Assembly (NCBI RefSeq): GCF_037975245.1
Contig: NC_092583.1
Coordinates: forward strand, 17,138,764-17,202,763
Reading direction: 5' to 3'
DNA: 64,000 nt
DNA from: Apostichopus japonicus
Taxonomy: Eukaryota > Echinodermata > Holothuroidea > Aspidochirotida > Stichopodidae
Shown here: piece after piece, positions 43,049 through 56,292 of the stretch
Layout: every line of letters begins with the position of its first letter
How positions within the stretch are numbered: the stretch's first letter is position 1
Position numbers and translations under genes: made by a program
The notes under the pieces: generated by a model
What the model saw: only the letters and a program-made list of their open reading frames with translations
What the model was told of the DNA's origin: nothing
Databases searched by the model: none

Positions 43049-45400
43049 AAAAATGATGTTTCAGTTATGTATTGAAATGTTTGTCTCTGTGTGGGAAACA
43101 ACTATCGTCAGAAGTCTGTTACGTTATTGCGAGAGGGTGAATGAGGAGGCATGTAGGTCTACCTTTTCTCATTCGACACTGAAAACGCTGTCTATATATG
43201 TCCTAAAACAATGTGACACTATTGTAGTAACTGCTTTGTGATTAAGTAGCTGGAACCGGGCAAACCGGATCGGTAGCGAAGATAAAAAACAATCTTCAAG
43301 GAGTTCAAGATTCACGGTATCTCAAATGGTAGAAATTACCAACGGCCATCCTTCATGAGGTCCAGAGCCTACCCTATAAAACATGAAACCTTGTGATCCT
43401 TCGAGGCCAAAATATTAGATAGAACTGTGAGTATATGCTCACGTACCTCAAGATGGAAGTCCCATGGGTGTAAGCAGATGGGTGCAACCCCTCCCAAGTA
43501 GATACCCCGGAAGAGAAAATATTACAAAAGAACGGACAGAACATTAAAAATACAGACAGAATATTGCAACACATTCTAGTGTATAATCTATGCGGTACAA
43601 CCTAACCAGTCGAAAATTGTTCAACATTGTTTCAAAATTTGCAAACCACGTAATTATAAAAAGGTGGTTGTTTCCATATATGATAAAGAGAAAAACAGTC
43701 TTACTTAGCATAGAGAGTGTTCTGTTTTTGTTTCGAATTTAGCCTAAACTGTTGATACCGCAATGCTTTGGCAATGAACCGTTTTCTAACTTAAAGAAGA
43801 AAAAGGACAAAGCCATCCTTGCCCCTGATATTTTATTGATCGCGTCCTGATTAAAAATCTGTAATTTGGAGGGGAAAAATCATTTGGTTTATTTCCTCTC
43901 CTTCCCTATAGGCATCAGTTTGACTTTCATCATGTATGTCAATACAAATAAACGTTCTGATGTAAAAGAATTCTAAGGTTGTATAAGAATTCTTAATTTA
44001 AAATCAATGGAACTTTTTGTATATTTAAAAGGCAAGATTCTTTAATGTAAGTAATGCTCTATTTGTCAGCACGCTTACGCACGTCACCCTTTCAAATTCA
44101 GTAGAATGGTAATATGTGCATTTGTAAAGAGGCAAGGATGTGTGAACAAAATATAAAAATTAATGTAACGGGTGTTTGATAGGTGCCAATTTGATTCGGT
44201 TGGTTCAAACTGATTGATTGATTTATTAATTGCATTTTACAGTCATTTATGGTTAAGATTAAACGGTGACTGTAAGCAATATTATATATAGTATTGATAC
44301 TTTATAGCCCGAGGAAAGAAAATACTTCGAGTGTTAATAAGGTTTTATAACTGTTCTGGTTTTCAAGATCTCTGGACATTAGCTCACGTCATTGCAGACC
44401 TAAATGTTAATGTTAATCCCTTTTGTTAAGACATTATATTAACTTAACCAAAGCCATGTTGCTCTAACTTCATATACACAGCAAAGTGGCCTAGAATGAA
44501 ATTGAACAGTATTTGTCCATGCCAAATTTGTAGTAACTTGTAAATAGTGTTAAACTTATTTGAGACCATGGAAGAACCTACCATATGTTTTTCCATTGAG
44601 ATTTGCGTTGCATCTGAGGAACTAACCCTATGGTCAATGTATTTACACTATTAGATGCCATCCGCTTTAATTGATGAGCCTCACATGTTCAAAGGGACAT
44701 TTCTCAAAGATAAATGGGAGACAGGAATACATGTTATTGGCTGAAAGTGGTATATTTTACTGCTCTACAAATGTCAAAGTTAATTGTGTTCCTATATATA
44801 ACGTCACCCTTTACTGAAAAAACCCGATTTCTTCTTGACTAATTATAAATTATTGATATTAAAAAGACCATTGTTGTAAATAAAAATATCAATAAAACAT
44901 AATAATCATGCTTTTTCGGCCATCAACTTCCGTATTGATCTTTATCATGATTCATGGTATGGTCTGAAGTGTTGCTAAACTCAATAAAAAAATGCCAAAA
45001 ATAATAATAATATATTACTTTCATTATCTCAATTGTTTGATTTATATAATGTTTTTCTACTTCATTAAACCACTAAGGTTACCATGGCGACAACAACGCG
45101 TCCGACCTCCTCGATTGCAAACATGACTTAATGCAAGCAAATCGAGACATTGTAAGAAACACTTTTACGACGGTAGACATAAACCAATATAGTACGTCAA
45201 TTTCAATTAAACATTATACTGAGTAAGTAACGATTGACAAGAAAAACAGAAACATTTCTGTGATTGCAAAATAAAAGAAGAATTAAAAACAGCGTCCTTG
45301 ATTCATTTGCTAATATCACCGTTTCTTCGTCAACCTCCATCGTACATCATCTATTAAGACTGCGATTTATTTATTTAGGGAGCTATTTCCGTGGACTGTT
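43049..45400. other. no gene seen; lectin 3' region and spacer
   Basis: The first 900 bp probably include the lectin 3' untranslated region (AATAAA at 43947). The rest is AT-rich with no exon recognised. Confidence 0.45.
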
Positions 45401-45401
45401 G

Positions 45402-46523
45402 TCACAGTATAGTTGTAACAGTTTCATCATTGATCAAACATGTTCCTGGCACAACTATCTGCGTTTGATATTCTTCCGCGAGTGATGATTCAATATCAGT
45501 AGTTCCATCCCGCGCAGTGAACACTTTGAAACAACTCGACGGTAAGTTCTTAAACAAATATTTAACGTGAGTTCGAAACTTTTTGTGGACGAAAAAATAC
45601 ACGAAGACGTTGATAAAACTACTTGAAATCAACAGCCAGTAAGAAATGAATTCAACCCATTGAGGTATGTCATTTTGACGTTTGGTTTGATCGGCCGTGT
45701 CTTCATCACTGGTATATAGAATCCTGAGAATGATGAAAGGTATCCAAGTTAAATAAAATGTCAGAGTTATGATTATTATCACTTTTAACACCGTCACTGT
45801 TTGCTGCCACTGTGGGTTTCTTCTGGCCGACACCATGACGTTACCACGGTGACGGTCGCGCGACCGACCTCTCCGCCAGATATGAACAATTACACGTACA
45901 GATAAATAAGAGATCGTAAAGAAAGCGGGTACTTCTATTACCGTGTACGTTATGATCAGGATAACCAGATTTCCGTTGGAAGAATCCAATAGACAGGCAT
46001 ATAAATCTTCGTCGTACTCGGTTTGTATGTAACGATTGAAAAATAAGAACATTTTAATTGCAAATAGAAATACCCATGAACACATGATCGCTAATAAAAG
46101 CCGTCGATTTGTTAACCACCTTCGTATCTGTAACGGGTAAAATACAGCGATGTATCGTTCTATGCTCATACCGGCAATCATTGTTAAAGAAACCTCCGAT
46201 AAGAATCCCTGAAGAAATGCAGTGACGTCACATAGAATATGAGAAAACGGCCATTTTCTCACTATTGATGGATAAATCGAAGTAGCACTTACAAAGGTTG
46301 TACACAAGTCAGATATCGCCAGTGACAATAGGAAATAACCGTGTCTATCTCGTAAGGACTTGCAAGTTGCTAGAGCAACTATACCGACGGTGTTTCCCAA
46401 CAGAATCAAGACGGTTATCAATATAACGGTACACGGTTGTAGGTAACATCCAAAGCCATTACAAGCGTCTTCGCATCGCTCATCTTCACTGCAAAATTGA
46501 TCTTCGTTGTGGTCGTCTGTCAT
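45402..46523 (-). CDS. intronless orphan class A (rhodopsin-like) GPCR
   Basis: 373 residues in one exon with seven hydrophobic segments (about 32-54, 65-87, 101-123, 142-162, 186-208, 246-269, 293-313). Class A marks: G-N at 43-44 in helix 1, L-A-I-S-D (68-72) in helix 2, E-R-Y (122-124) at the end of helix 3, and Cys98/Cys177 for the conserved disulfide. Unusual marks: helix 6 has T-W-I-P instead of C-W-x-P, and helix 7 has N-V-F-V-Y (305-309) instead of N-P-x-x-Y. Four cysteines crowd the N terminus (11, 17, 21, 26). Cys331 may be palmitoylated. The C terminus T-I-L fits a class I PDZ ligand. The ligand is unknown; lineage-specific single-exon receptors are common in echinoderms. An AATAAA lies about 30 nt past the stop. 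Confidence 0.93.
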   Translation of the reverse strand: MTDDHNEDQFCSEDERCEDACNGFGCYLQPCTVILITVLILLGNTVGIVALATCKSLRDRHGYFLLSLAISDLCTTFVSATSIYPSIVRKWPFSHILCDVTAFLQGFLSEVSLTMIAGMSIERYIAVFYPLQIRRWLTNRRLLLAIMCSWVFLFAIKMFLFFNRYIQTEYDEDLYACLLDSSNGNLVILIITYTVIEVPAFFTISYLSVRVIVHIWRRGRSRDRHRGNVMVSARRNPQWQQTVTVLKVIIIITLTFYLTWIPFIILRILYTSDEDTADQTKRQNDIPQWVEFISYWLLISSSFINVFVYFFVHKKFRTHVKYLFKNLPSSCFKVFTARDGTTDIESSLAEEYQTQIVVPGTCLINDETVTTIL

Positions 46524-46599
46524 ATTGATCGATATTTGCCAAATTCTTGTCTAATCCAATAAGAGTACGTACGGCTTCTAACTCTCCATGTCCGATTAT

Positions 46600-48710
46600 A
46601 TTGTCCAGTCGATAATCTGTCAAACGTATTAGTTCATTAGCTTATGATTTGAAACAATAACTGCATGATTACATACAGTAAATTATATACATAGGCTATA
46701 TATAAATGTATAAATGGCCCATATATTCATAGAAAAATCTATGTGGTCACAGATAAAGTCAGCACAAACACAACTGGCTGTAGTAAGTTTAGTAGAGTGG
46801 CTCATTTTTCAATTATGAAAACTCCACTGAAAGTTCACACGTTTGTCCGAGTCCCTACAGGCCATCTTCTGAAGACGTATAAGCAAACAATAGAGTTTGT
46901 AGGTATCAAGCATCGCTTCGTATTGCAAGTTCTAAAAACCAGATTGGCAGTATTATAGTTTATCCAGTAAATAGCTAGTTATCTGTACACAATACGGTAG
47001 TTTTTAATCTATTATACTAGCGTGTGGCCTTTATATTTGTACAAGGTTTGTATAAATCAATTATCCATCAAATATTTGACGAATATATCGGTTACTACAA
47101 GAAAAAAGAAACCCTGATGTCTTTCAAATATATTCCTTTACTCGTGACTTCTTGATTAATTTGTTACAAATTCATGGAATAGCATAGCGTCTGCTGTTTT
47201 ATCAACACGGTTAGGAGTTAATCGATAACGAAAACCGTGTCAGCAGTACGTTTGATCCAAAATGCGGGTATGGACATAAAATCCCCTGCTAACTCCGTCA
47301 TCATTCTCCAAAATCTATAATTTGAGCTGATGATGACCGTGTTACATAGTTCATACAATTCTTAGCAATAATGTAGTCTTTACTATAGCACTATATCTTC
47401 TTATTCGTTTTGACTTAACTTCCAAGTTTAGGCTATGTAACTCAATATATAGGATATTAGCAAAATGTCATTTAGGGACATGGCGGTATAATGAAAGCAG
47501 GTGTGTAGCCAGGTACTACGAGTTGGTAGCAGAGACAATTTAAGGGTGTTCTGTAATTACTTGTGATTCTAATGTACGTATGGTGGTGGCTCAAAGGTGG
47601 AGGGGGGGCATAAACAAAATGGTTGGCACAAACAATTGCACATGGATGAGGAAGCTCCCCAGCCTGGTTATGGGCTGGACTCACAATTCAGCAGAACAAT
47701 GAATATTATGCAGTGCCACTCTTTTTATGATTGTGGGTTACATTATTTAACACATAGTTAATTGCTCCTAGACCCTGCTCATCACTCCCAGTCTAAAGAA
47801 GAGGGTTAGCCGAAGGTTTTCATAATATACTTGAGGGGAAAGAAAGAATTAATTACCTAATTAGGCTCTCTCTAGAAGACTGTTCTGTCAAGTCATCCAT
47901 ATCAACTCTTTATAATTCATTCAAATTATGTCAAATAATAAAAAAAGAACAAACCCTCATTCCTGAAAGCCCCGAGGAGAAGTTCCTGACAATTGTTTGA
48001 CCGTGACCGTCACAGCTTTTCTGTCAATCACCTCGCCCTGGCCCTATGGAAAATAATTCCTGTTGCCCAGGTGCCACCCCTCCCCCATACCAAATTTATT
48101 TTGTAATGTAATGCCAAAACTAGGCAGGGAGATACATAACTCTTTGACATAACTTACTTACGTTGATACCTCCAAAATTCTGCTGATTTGAAACTGATTG
48201 TTCTGGAAATGATGAAAACCACAAGCTTCAGAGCGGGGGGGGGGGGGGGAGGGAGGGGGTTGTCCTACTAGACCCCCACCACGGGCACTACGGCAGGCCC
48301 CTGGGACCCATGCTGACATGGCTTCATGCTCAATCTGTCGCATTACTCACATTCTGTTACCTTCCAAATGTCTGACGACGCCAAGACTTACATTTTACTT
48401 CTGGATCCCAATGGGCTTGACAACATATAGTCACCATCAAGAACCATTAGAAAAGAAGGGGCCCTAAACCCATGAACCTGAAATTATATTGCATTCCTTC
48501 AATTATATGTCATACTTGATAGAATCTTTTTCCTGGATACGCCATTTTCTAGTTTTATTATATTCTCTGTTCATTTAGTATTTCCTTTTGTCGTAAACCA
48601 AACTAAGAAGATATGATGATGAATTTTCTTTCAGTATGATGTACCTAATTAATTCACACTGCTGATATAATAAAAGTACTAGCAACATTAGCTTCTAAAC
48701 TTACTTAAAA
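46600..48710. other. no gene seen; G-rich tract
   Basis: AT-rich spacer with a G run at 48236-48260. Short open frames at 47472-47684 and 48158-48343 are low-complexity and unsupported. Confidence 0.4.
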
Positions 48711-48714
48711 GCAG

Positions 48715-49512
48715 TCAATGATTCAATGAAGAACAGGACTGCTGTGGAGTAATAGTTTTTTGACGACGTCGCTTCTTATTTATAGTGAGGGCGACAGACA
48801 ATACTGCCATCTGCTCTGCTGGTAGGTACAAAGTCTTTACATTCTGATAACTATTCTCTTATTATTCTGGTTATTTTGTAGGAAAAATTTACTTTATTCA
48901 GTCTTTCTCCTGGAAGAAAGAAACAGATGGTTGATACAAAAACAAACAAAACCTGAAATTCCTGAATTAAAACATTTCAAATATGTTTTCTCTTGTTTTG
49001 CGTTTAATCCATACTAGCACTGACGCTTATGACCATCTAAAATTTATGTCACATTACATGAGTAATGTCAGCTTAACCACTGGTTACCATGGGCTTAACC
49101 ACTGGTTACCATGGGCTTAACCACTGGTTACCATGGGCTTAACCACTGGTTACCATCGGGTAGCATAAATGTGAGATGGCTCTTAAAACAAGAAATGTGT
49201 TTTGAGCTGATCTTTAATTTCACGGTTAAAGATATTTCATCTGTTTCATACGTACCGTACTTCTTGTTGGACAAGAGCTGGGCTGCTTCTTTTGTTCTTT
49301 GAATAGCTCTCAAGGAATCCTCCTTCTGAAGAGCTTCCTTTTCATTCTCAGATAGAAGAACAATCATCACCTGCCAAAGAGGAATAGACACACTTGTGTC
49401 TTTATGTATCGCTGTGTGTGTAAACACCTTGATTCTACAGGCTTTCTCCACTTTGTAGCACTCAGCCATCAACTTCAGATATCCATTTGGGAGTTGAACA
49501 TCATTTGCAATT
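48715..49512 (-). CDS. 3' end of an unidentified gene (three exons)
   Basis: Exons in transcript order: 49512-49428, 49370-49256 and 48818-48715, joined in phases 0 and 1, stop TGA at 48715-48717. The 101 visible residues are helical and charged (A-E-C-Y-K-V-E-K-A-C-R-I-K, then L-L-S-E-N-E-K-E-A-L-Q-K-E), then a basic patch K-K-R-R-R-Q-K near the C terminus that could be a nuclear signal. The first exon needs a phase-2 donor upstream, or translation starts at the ATG of M-A-E-C-Y. I do not recognise the family. The three consistent junctions argue that it is real. Confidence 0.6.
49072..49158. repeat. 22-bp tandem repeat
   Basis: Four units of CTTAACCACTGGTTACCATG(GG), in the last intron of the unidentified gene. 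Each contains GGTTACCATGG, the complement of the core in the array at 1361. Confidence 0.9.
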
Positions 49513-49844
49513 CTGATCACAAAGCAGAAAGATTATAAGTCTGTGGCCCAATTGTGTTTTTCACAAAAATGAAGTCAATGATGGTATAACTTAGCAAAGC
49601 TAATGCCAAATCATCACCATTACTATCAAAGTATCTTCTTTCGTGTTAGCTTACTTACATCTGCTAGACTGTTATTTGATTTAGTCCAATGAAATGATAT
49701 CTTAACATTGTTCTTTATGGAAATTTCTTATTGGACTTTGTCATATTTTTATTAAAACAAAGGATATTATTACACCTCATTTTGAGACAATCCCAAGTGA
49801 TTTCTGCAGATACATTTCATTCTTTAATTAGACTGCGCTATAGT

Positions 49845-50513
<669 letters not shown>

Positions 50514-50519
50514 GTACTG

Positions 50520-51935
50520 TAGGTCCTGGTTTGGTGTCATTTTATCGAAAAGATACGGCTACGAAACATGTCCACAGTTTTGTCCAAATACAAAAAAATG
50601 TACAGGTGCATGTTGTTAACACATTTGCACAACTTCTAGATATGTGAGATAAATTTATTCAACAATGAAGAAACATTGCCATTTCAAAGTCTCAAATGCG
50701 TCATTAATGGACCGAACATGTCACATCTTTGACATTTGGGCAGCAATTTGCTATATTTACATATATATTACAAAACAGTGCCAAGTATAACGTTTCTGAC
50801 AATGTTGAGATAATGGGGTATACACCTGCGCATCAGTTACGTATAAATGAATAGATGGTACCGAAACTAGAAATGAATACTGTATATGCTTTGTCATGCA
50901 GACTACGTCAAACCAGTCCTAAACAACGCAAAATGTTTACTGAGCACTATTATATTGATGCTCTCACAGAGGAGGAGGTGGAGGGGGGGGGGAATGGGAG
51001 GGAGGGAGGGAGGGAGGGAAGAAGGAGTGAACTGGGTACCTACATGGTACCGTACCTAAACAAATGCTTAAAACAAATGCCATACACATCTTTACACCTA
51101 TACTGGAATTTGGCCATTTGCATAGAAGATTTTGCACAGCGATACTGGATAAATTATTCCTGAAACAGCCTGCAAATACTTCGAACATTGAAGGCATTAG
51201 TGTTCTTATATACTGTTAGTACTTGTAAGTCTTACTTGCCCTATGTCTATATGTAGTGTTACTGTAGTTGCAACACCAGGCTACGCCAATTAGCTTAGGC
51301 CATAGTAAGACTAAGAAGTAGTAAGATAAACAGAATCAGCATAATGCTAAGTTACAGACTTTAAAAGTATGCCAATAATCACTTGCTCTTGTACACATAT
51401 ACACATATATTAAAGTGGTCAATTTACCTTTTTCTAAGATTTCATCGTGAAGAAGTGGTACTCTCTTCCACTTGTAAGTTGTATTGTATGTTACTGCGCT
51501 AAGTCACTGTGAACCTAGCGTTACGCAGTACCATGTAACACTTGCTAGTCCTGGAGGTGAGTGTGTTGTTGTTTTCCTAAACATTGCGCAATATTCGACA
51601 CGCACAATCGAGGTATTTGGTACTTAGTTCCGCTCTCCGAATCTGCGGTGTTACCTTAATGACATCATTGTAAGTTACATTTACGCGTAAGTTGATTGGT
51701 AGGCGTGTCGGTGTGCCAATGAATTATATGTGCTTTTTCCATATACCTTTCGTGATGTTTTGGTTTATAATTTTTCTAATAGATCGAACGTCGCACGTGG
51801 AAAATTGGAATGCCCTAGTTTAACAAATGAAAGTGAGGGATCAAAAACATACTCCTCTCTCACTTTTCAAAGTGGTGAGGAGAAAACAACCCTCTCTCCC
51901 CGATTGTCACGATAAATAACCGTTTGCTATCCATC
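50520..51935. other. no gene seen
   Basis: Contains a GGGA-rich tract at 50970-51022. A possible minus-strand exon near 51433-51476 ends in phase 1 and cannot be spliced in frame to the exon at 49512. Confidence 0.4.
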
Positions 51936-51936
51936 C

Positions 51937-52756
51937 TTAAAGCAGCATTTTGCGTCCTTTTCTATGATTTTTCTCAACCTCACTGACTCCACTATGCCAT
52001 AACGACATACATAACTAGCTTATCTATTTATATTTTACATCAAATGGTGGCATAAAAGTCGAAAAAATTGCAACTTTCAACTTTGTTGTTCTCCAAGATA
52101 TTTTCCGTTGGGAACCCAATAAACCTCGCCCATAATATGAATATTTAAACACTACGAACGTCATTGACAGATACGTAATATAACACTACGCTTGATTTGT
52201 GTACAGTCTATATGGCAGTTGTACCAGAGAGTTGCATAACAACTCCCTGGTTGTACCATCGCAAAGCCTTGAATCTATTTTTAGCAACGTCTCGTAACTA
52301 AACCTGCATCTCTGGTTGGTTGAATTCAAACTAGTGGGTTTGGGAACTGAATGCGATTAATTCTGTATGTGGAATACTCGCCAATTAACGGTTTTGGCAG
52401 GGAAAAACTTGGCTAATATCTTAATTTGCTGTTTTGTGATTTGATGTATGTAAAAAACTCGATGGACATGTCAAAAGAGTAGAAAACGGCGACCAAACGC
52501 AAAATGCTCATGAATAAACATACTATTCACTGATTGGTGGAATTCAAACTAGTGGATTTGGAGATATGAAACTTTGTCGAGGACACTTTTACTCGTTATC
52601 GACATAAATCGTTAATTACTCGCTAGTTAACGCTCTTGGCAGGGTGAAACTTGGATGGTATCTTAGTTTGCTGTTTTATGATTGATACATCTAAAAAAAT
52701 CGATGCACATGTTAAAAAGGTGGAAAAAAGCGACCCAACGCAAAATGCTGCTTTAA
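51937..52756. mobile_element. TTAA-type MITE with perfect 15-bp inverted ends
   Basis: An 812-bp element (51941-52752) with perfect terminal inverted repeats AGCAGCATTTTGCGT and TTAA on both sides, the duplication used by piggyBac and Kolobok elements. Its right half contains two related copies of about 230 bp, each with GAATTCAAACTAGTGG. It encodes no transposase. Palindromic insertion copy 3 lies inside it. Confidence 0.85.
52218..52256. mobile_element. ultra-short palindromic insertion, copy 3 (nested)
   Basis: A 25-bp palindrome (52225-52249) with ends CAGAGAGTTG and CAACTCCCTG, slightly diverged from copies 1 and 2. It is flanked by the perfect 7-bp repeats GTTGTAC at 52218-52224 and 52250-52256. 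It sits within the TTAA-type element. Confidence 0.75.
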
Positions 52757-54040
52757 CGTCGTTAAGCAGTGAAGTCAACGTTAATAATCCGTAGCAAGAA
52801 ATGTTTGCTGTAAGTGTTGAACTTCTTGTATGAATGTAATTAAAAAGATTGTTAATAAATGGAATGAACGAAATGTGTGGTTACCAAGACGTTCTTTTTA
52901 TTCATGTATATATGCCATTTACAGTGCCATACTATTACAAATTATAATTGACAATTCAATCTCATTTATCTTTGTTATTTATCTATATTTGCATTTTTTT
53001 TTTTTGCCTTTCACCTTTCAAATCAAAACAGTACACAAAGAAGTAAAGGCGGCACAAACAACATCTACTTTTGTATCATTTCCATATATTTTGTTATATG
53101 AAAAAGAAAATTACAAAAGGTTGTGTTTTTCATGTTGCCATGAAATATGTATGCCATAACATTAAAGATGAAGGTTTAAGACGGTTATTGGTTAGTATAG
53201 GCTGTTATTTTATACCACTCTTATTTTGTTATGAAATGACCCTTCAACGACCAGATATTCGTCGAACAACGTGTCTGGATTACTTAGTTTACCACAAACT
53301 ATATATCAGGTAAATTCCTCAGAAACAGCACAGGACTCAATGACAATTACATATATGTCCTGTGGAATGCATTGTCAGTTAGCCAAGTACAAATTGTGTA
53401 TCATGTTATCCCTTGATGCTATATATAGTATTGTTTGCATTCTGAACTGAATTATACGATCGAGTTAAGACTTTATACGAAACAATGGATTAAATTTCAG
53501 GCCTGGACTGAGTAGTTGACTTCATTATCCATCCTGTCTTAAAGGAGCATTTTAGAGATTTATCATACATTAAATGTGAATAGCTTTAGAAACATCAAAT
53601 TTTTGTTTTATAAATGTTAAAAGTTAATTTTTCGCCGAAGTAATTCTAAAATGTGTAAGCAAAAATAAAGAAAGAAGTAGACCAGTTATACATTAATTAA
53701 TTATGAAGTACTAACTAAACACTTCGGTATTTATAAAATCACCAAAATAAAATATAAATGATAAAATCGAAACACATTTTGACGATATGTACAAAGGTCA
53801 TAAAGACAGAAAAATTAAAAAAAAAAATTTAAAATTCTCAAATTCCCCTACCTCCACTCACCCTAATCACTACCCAACCCTATACCCCACTACTCAAATG
53901 TACAAGCAATTAATTGAAGATTCAAACATATTGTCAAATGAAAGGGAAAAAATACGAACATTCAAGAAAGACATTGAAGCATTACCCCTACATATGCATG
54001 TTCTTAGTAAACTGTAAGAACATAAACATGGTTCAAGTTA
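52757..54040. other. no gene seen
   Basis: AT-rich. At 53537 the sequence TTAAAGGAGCATTTT resembles the end of the TTAA-type element, but no matching right end was found. Open frames at 52830-53313 and 53787-54017 have no recognisable domain. Confidence 0.4.
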
Positions 54041-54059
54041 TTTCTAATACTGTGAATCT

Positions 54060-54910
54060 GTAGTGATTTACTTTCGTCCACCCTCCTCTACAATTGAATA
54101 TTCCGTGACGGGTTTCCGGAAGTCCCTGATTTTCAGGAGTTGGAAAGTTTTTAGGAAGCGTGGGCACAACCGACGAACGACGCGAGTGATATACTTGGCA
54201 CCTGTTCATATTTTGTAGCGAACGTCTTCTACCGCTATGATTCTCGGATTTTAGTATATTTTGAGGACCCTTTCGCAGAACGTATATTTTTATCTGTGGA
54301 ATTTACCCGAGGACATTTTATTCAGCCTTAAATTCGACTAAACTTCGAAGAACACTTCAGCGTTACAGTATATATATAGCCTACCGTTGGTTCGACCAAT
54401 TACGCTTAAACGTAGGTCTACTTTACCTACTTTTACTTATACTTATAGCCATCGCGCCGAGCGAGGACTTGTATCTTATTATAATCTAGATGTAGCGTAA
54501 GCATCCATACTTCTAAAAAGGGGCTGGCGAAAATATTCGCCACCGATTCGTATAGTGTTTACGCGATAATTCATGTATCATTTTATAACCTGGAAGCGAT
54601 TTGATCGCGAGAGCGTTTACGCGATATATCATATTCCATTTTATTACTGGAAGCTATTTGATCGCGAAAGCTCTATAATTTTTAGCACATAGCGCCATCA
54701 TTTGTAATCTAGCCTGTGAGCTTATACATTCTGGTTACATCAACACAAGTCGACCTAGACTACTGATTCCATCGTTAACAACAAGCCAGGATCCAAACGG
54801 TGAAAGAACATAGTATTTAAAGGTATGTCGATCTTTTTATACTTTTGATTAGTTTCTCCATCGTAACATCTAAACTGGTGACCCCGACGTGATTTTTTTC
54901 CACCCATATA
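54060..54910 (+). mobile_element. probable LTR retrotransposon end with primer-binding site
   Basis: TGGTGACCCCGACGTG near 54876 is the kind of primer-binding site that follows the left LTR in many gypsy-type elements. The upstream sequence ends CGTAACA at 54868, as an LTR end should. Within it, two related blocks (about 54555-54616 and 54617-54680) share TTTACGCGATA and GATCGCGA. No gag-pol frame follows, so this is a truncated copy. The left border is not defined. Confidence 0.5.
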
Positions 54911-56290
54911 CTGGCCTTGTTTTAGATTTAGGTTCTGCTTGTTTACTCTGTTCTGTAGTCTGTAGCCTAACGTTTGGCGTACTTTATACTAGCGTTACAA
55001 TGATGGTGTAACGTTGGAATATTATTACTTCAGTGTTGGGCTATTTTCGATACTAACTTTTGGCAAGAGACATGATCGGTTTGCCTCAATATTTACCAGA
55101 CGGAGGATCATCCCACTTGGAAACGTTGTACCTCTCCTTCTTGGCTATCTGTTATCCAGTCTTGGTCACTTCAAAATGTTTTTCAAACTTTTCACCAAAT
55201 AGATGGCGCACTTCCATTTTTAGTTCTCACGCAGCAACATCTGTCATGCACCCACATTTTAGCAGGCTTAAATAATAAAACTAAACTTTGAAGAACATAT
55301 CTCCTTTGTTACACTCCAAATCATCACTGAATAAATTTCAATTTAGAGAGTGACGAAAAATTCGTCAGGAAAAAGACCACGAAAGATTAAAAACATGTTT
55401 GACAACAGCACCATGTTTGTTTTTTCAAGTTTATTAATTTGATAGGCAATAGGCCTACATATGATCCTTTGAAAAACGTTCTGAGATTTAATCCTTTGAT
55501 GTACTGCTCCAACTTCCATAAATAATTTATGAATCCACCTCCGACCCCTTTGGAGATCTTCTCAACTTCAACTCATTCACTCTTATCCTTCAAGTTCAGT
55601 ATTCTTTTTCCCCCTCACGTTCCACCAGATTTTTTACTGGGACTGACAAATGGCATATTCGATGTGATGTCACGTGAGGTATGATGTAATGTCTATGCTA
55701 TGCCATTACCCTGCAAAAGTTCAAATTACATAAAGGTTTACCCTTCAGCTGTGAAGTCATTCATGCAATTTTATTCAAACCTTACTTTTTCTATAAAAAA
55801 AAAGAGATATAGGGGGGGGGGAGTCGGTGGGGAGAACATCTTTTCGAGATTGACAATGGTAGTTACAGCATACAAGACGTGATGAAATTTGTGAAGATTT
55901 ATATACTGTTTAAATCAAGTTTAACAGTTTTAGTCGAATCAGTGCAGCCATCTTTGTTGCCCCCCCCCCAAATTATTAAAATGATAACGAACAAATACCA
56001 AATAATTATTTCCAAAAAATATCGATTCACTGTTGTTCGTAATTAATATTATACGAAAACGTATCCGGGCAGATTATTTGCTACAATGTATACATATATA
56101 TAAATATATATATATATATATTTTTAAATATTTGTTATGAGATTATGATAAGTATCCATGGATTAATGTTTTTGTCTGGAATATGTTAGCTTGATCTTTC
56201 TTTGAGTCATACCAGAAGAAATTTGGTAAAATTGACGCAAATTTTGGAAAATAAGAAAAGAAAAGAATACAGCTGTATTTACTGGGACTT
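54911..56290. other. no gene seen
   Basis: Contains G and C homopolymers (near 55812 and 55960) and TA repeats (56093-56122). Further 3' exons of the minus-strand receptor-like gene could be here, but I could not identify any. Confidence 0.4.
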
Positions 56291-56292
56291 AC

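Noticed and set aside
43275-43315. CAAGGAGTTCAAG near 43295 as a fifth palindromic insertion
   Set aside because: Shares the CAAGGAG start but is not palindromic with a CTCCTTG end and lacks 7-bp flanking repeats.
51433-51476. Minus-strand exon candidate with W-K-R-V-P-L-L-H-D-E-I-L-E-K
   Set aside because: Its donor is phase 1, whereas the next exon at 49512 needs phase 2; no bridging exon was found.
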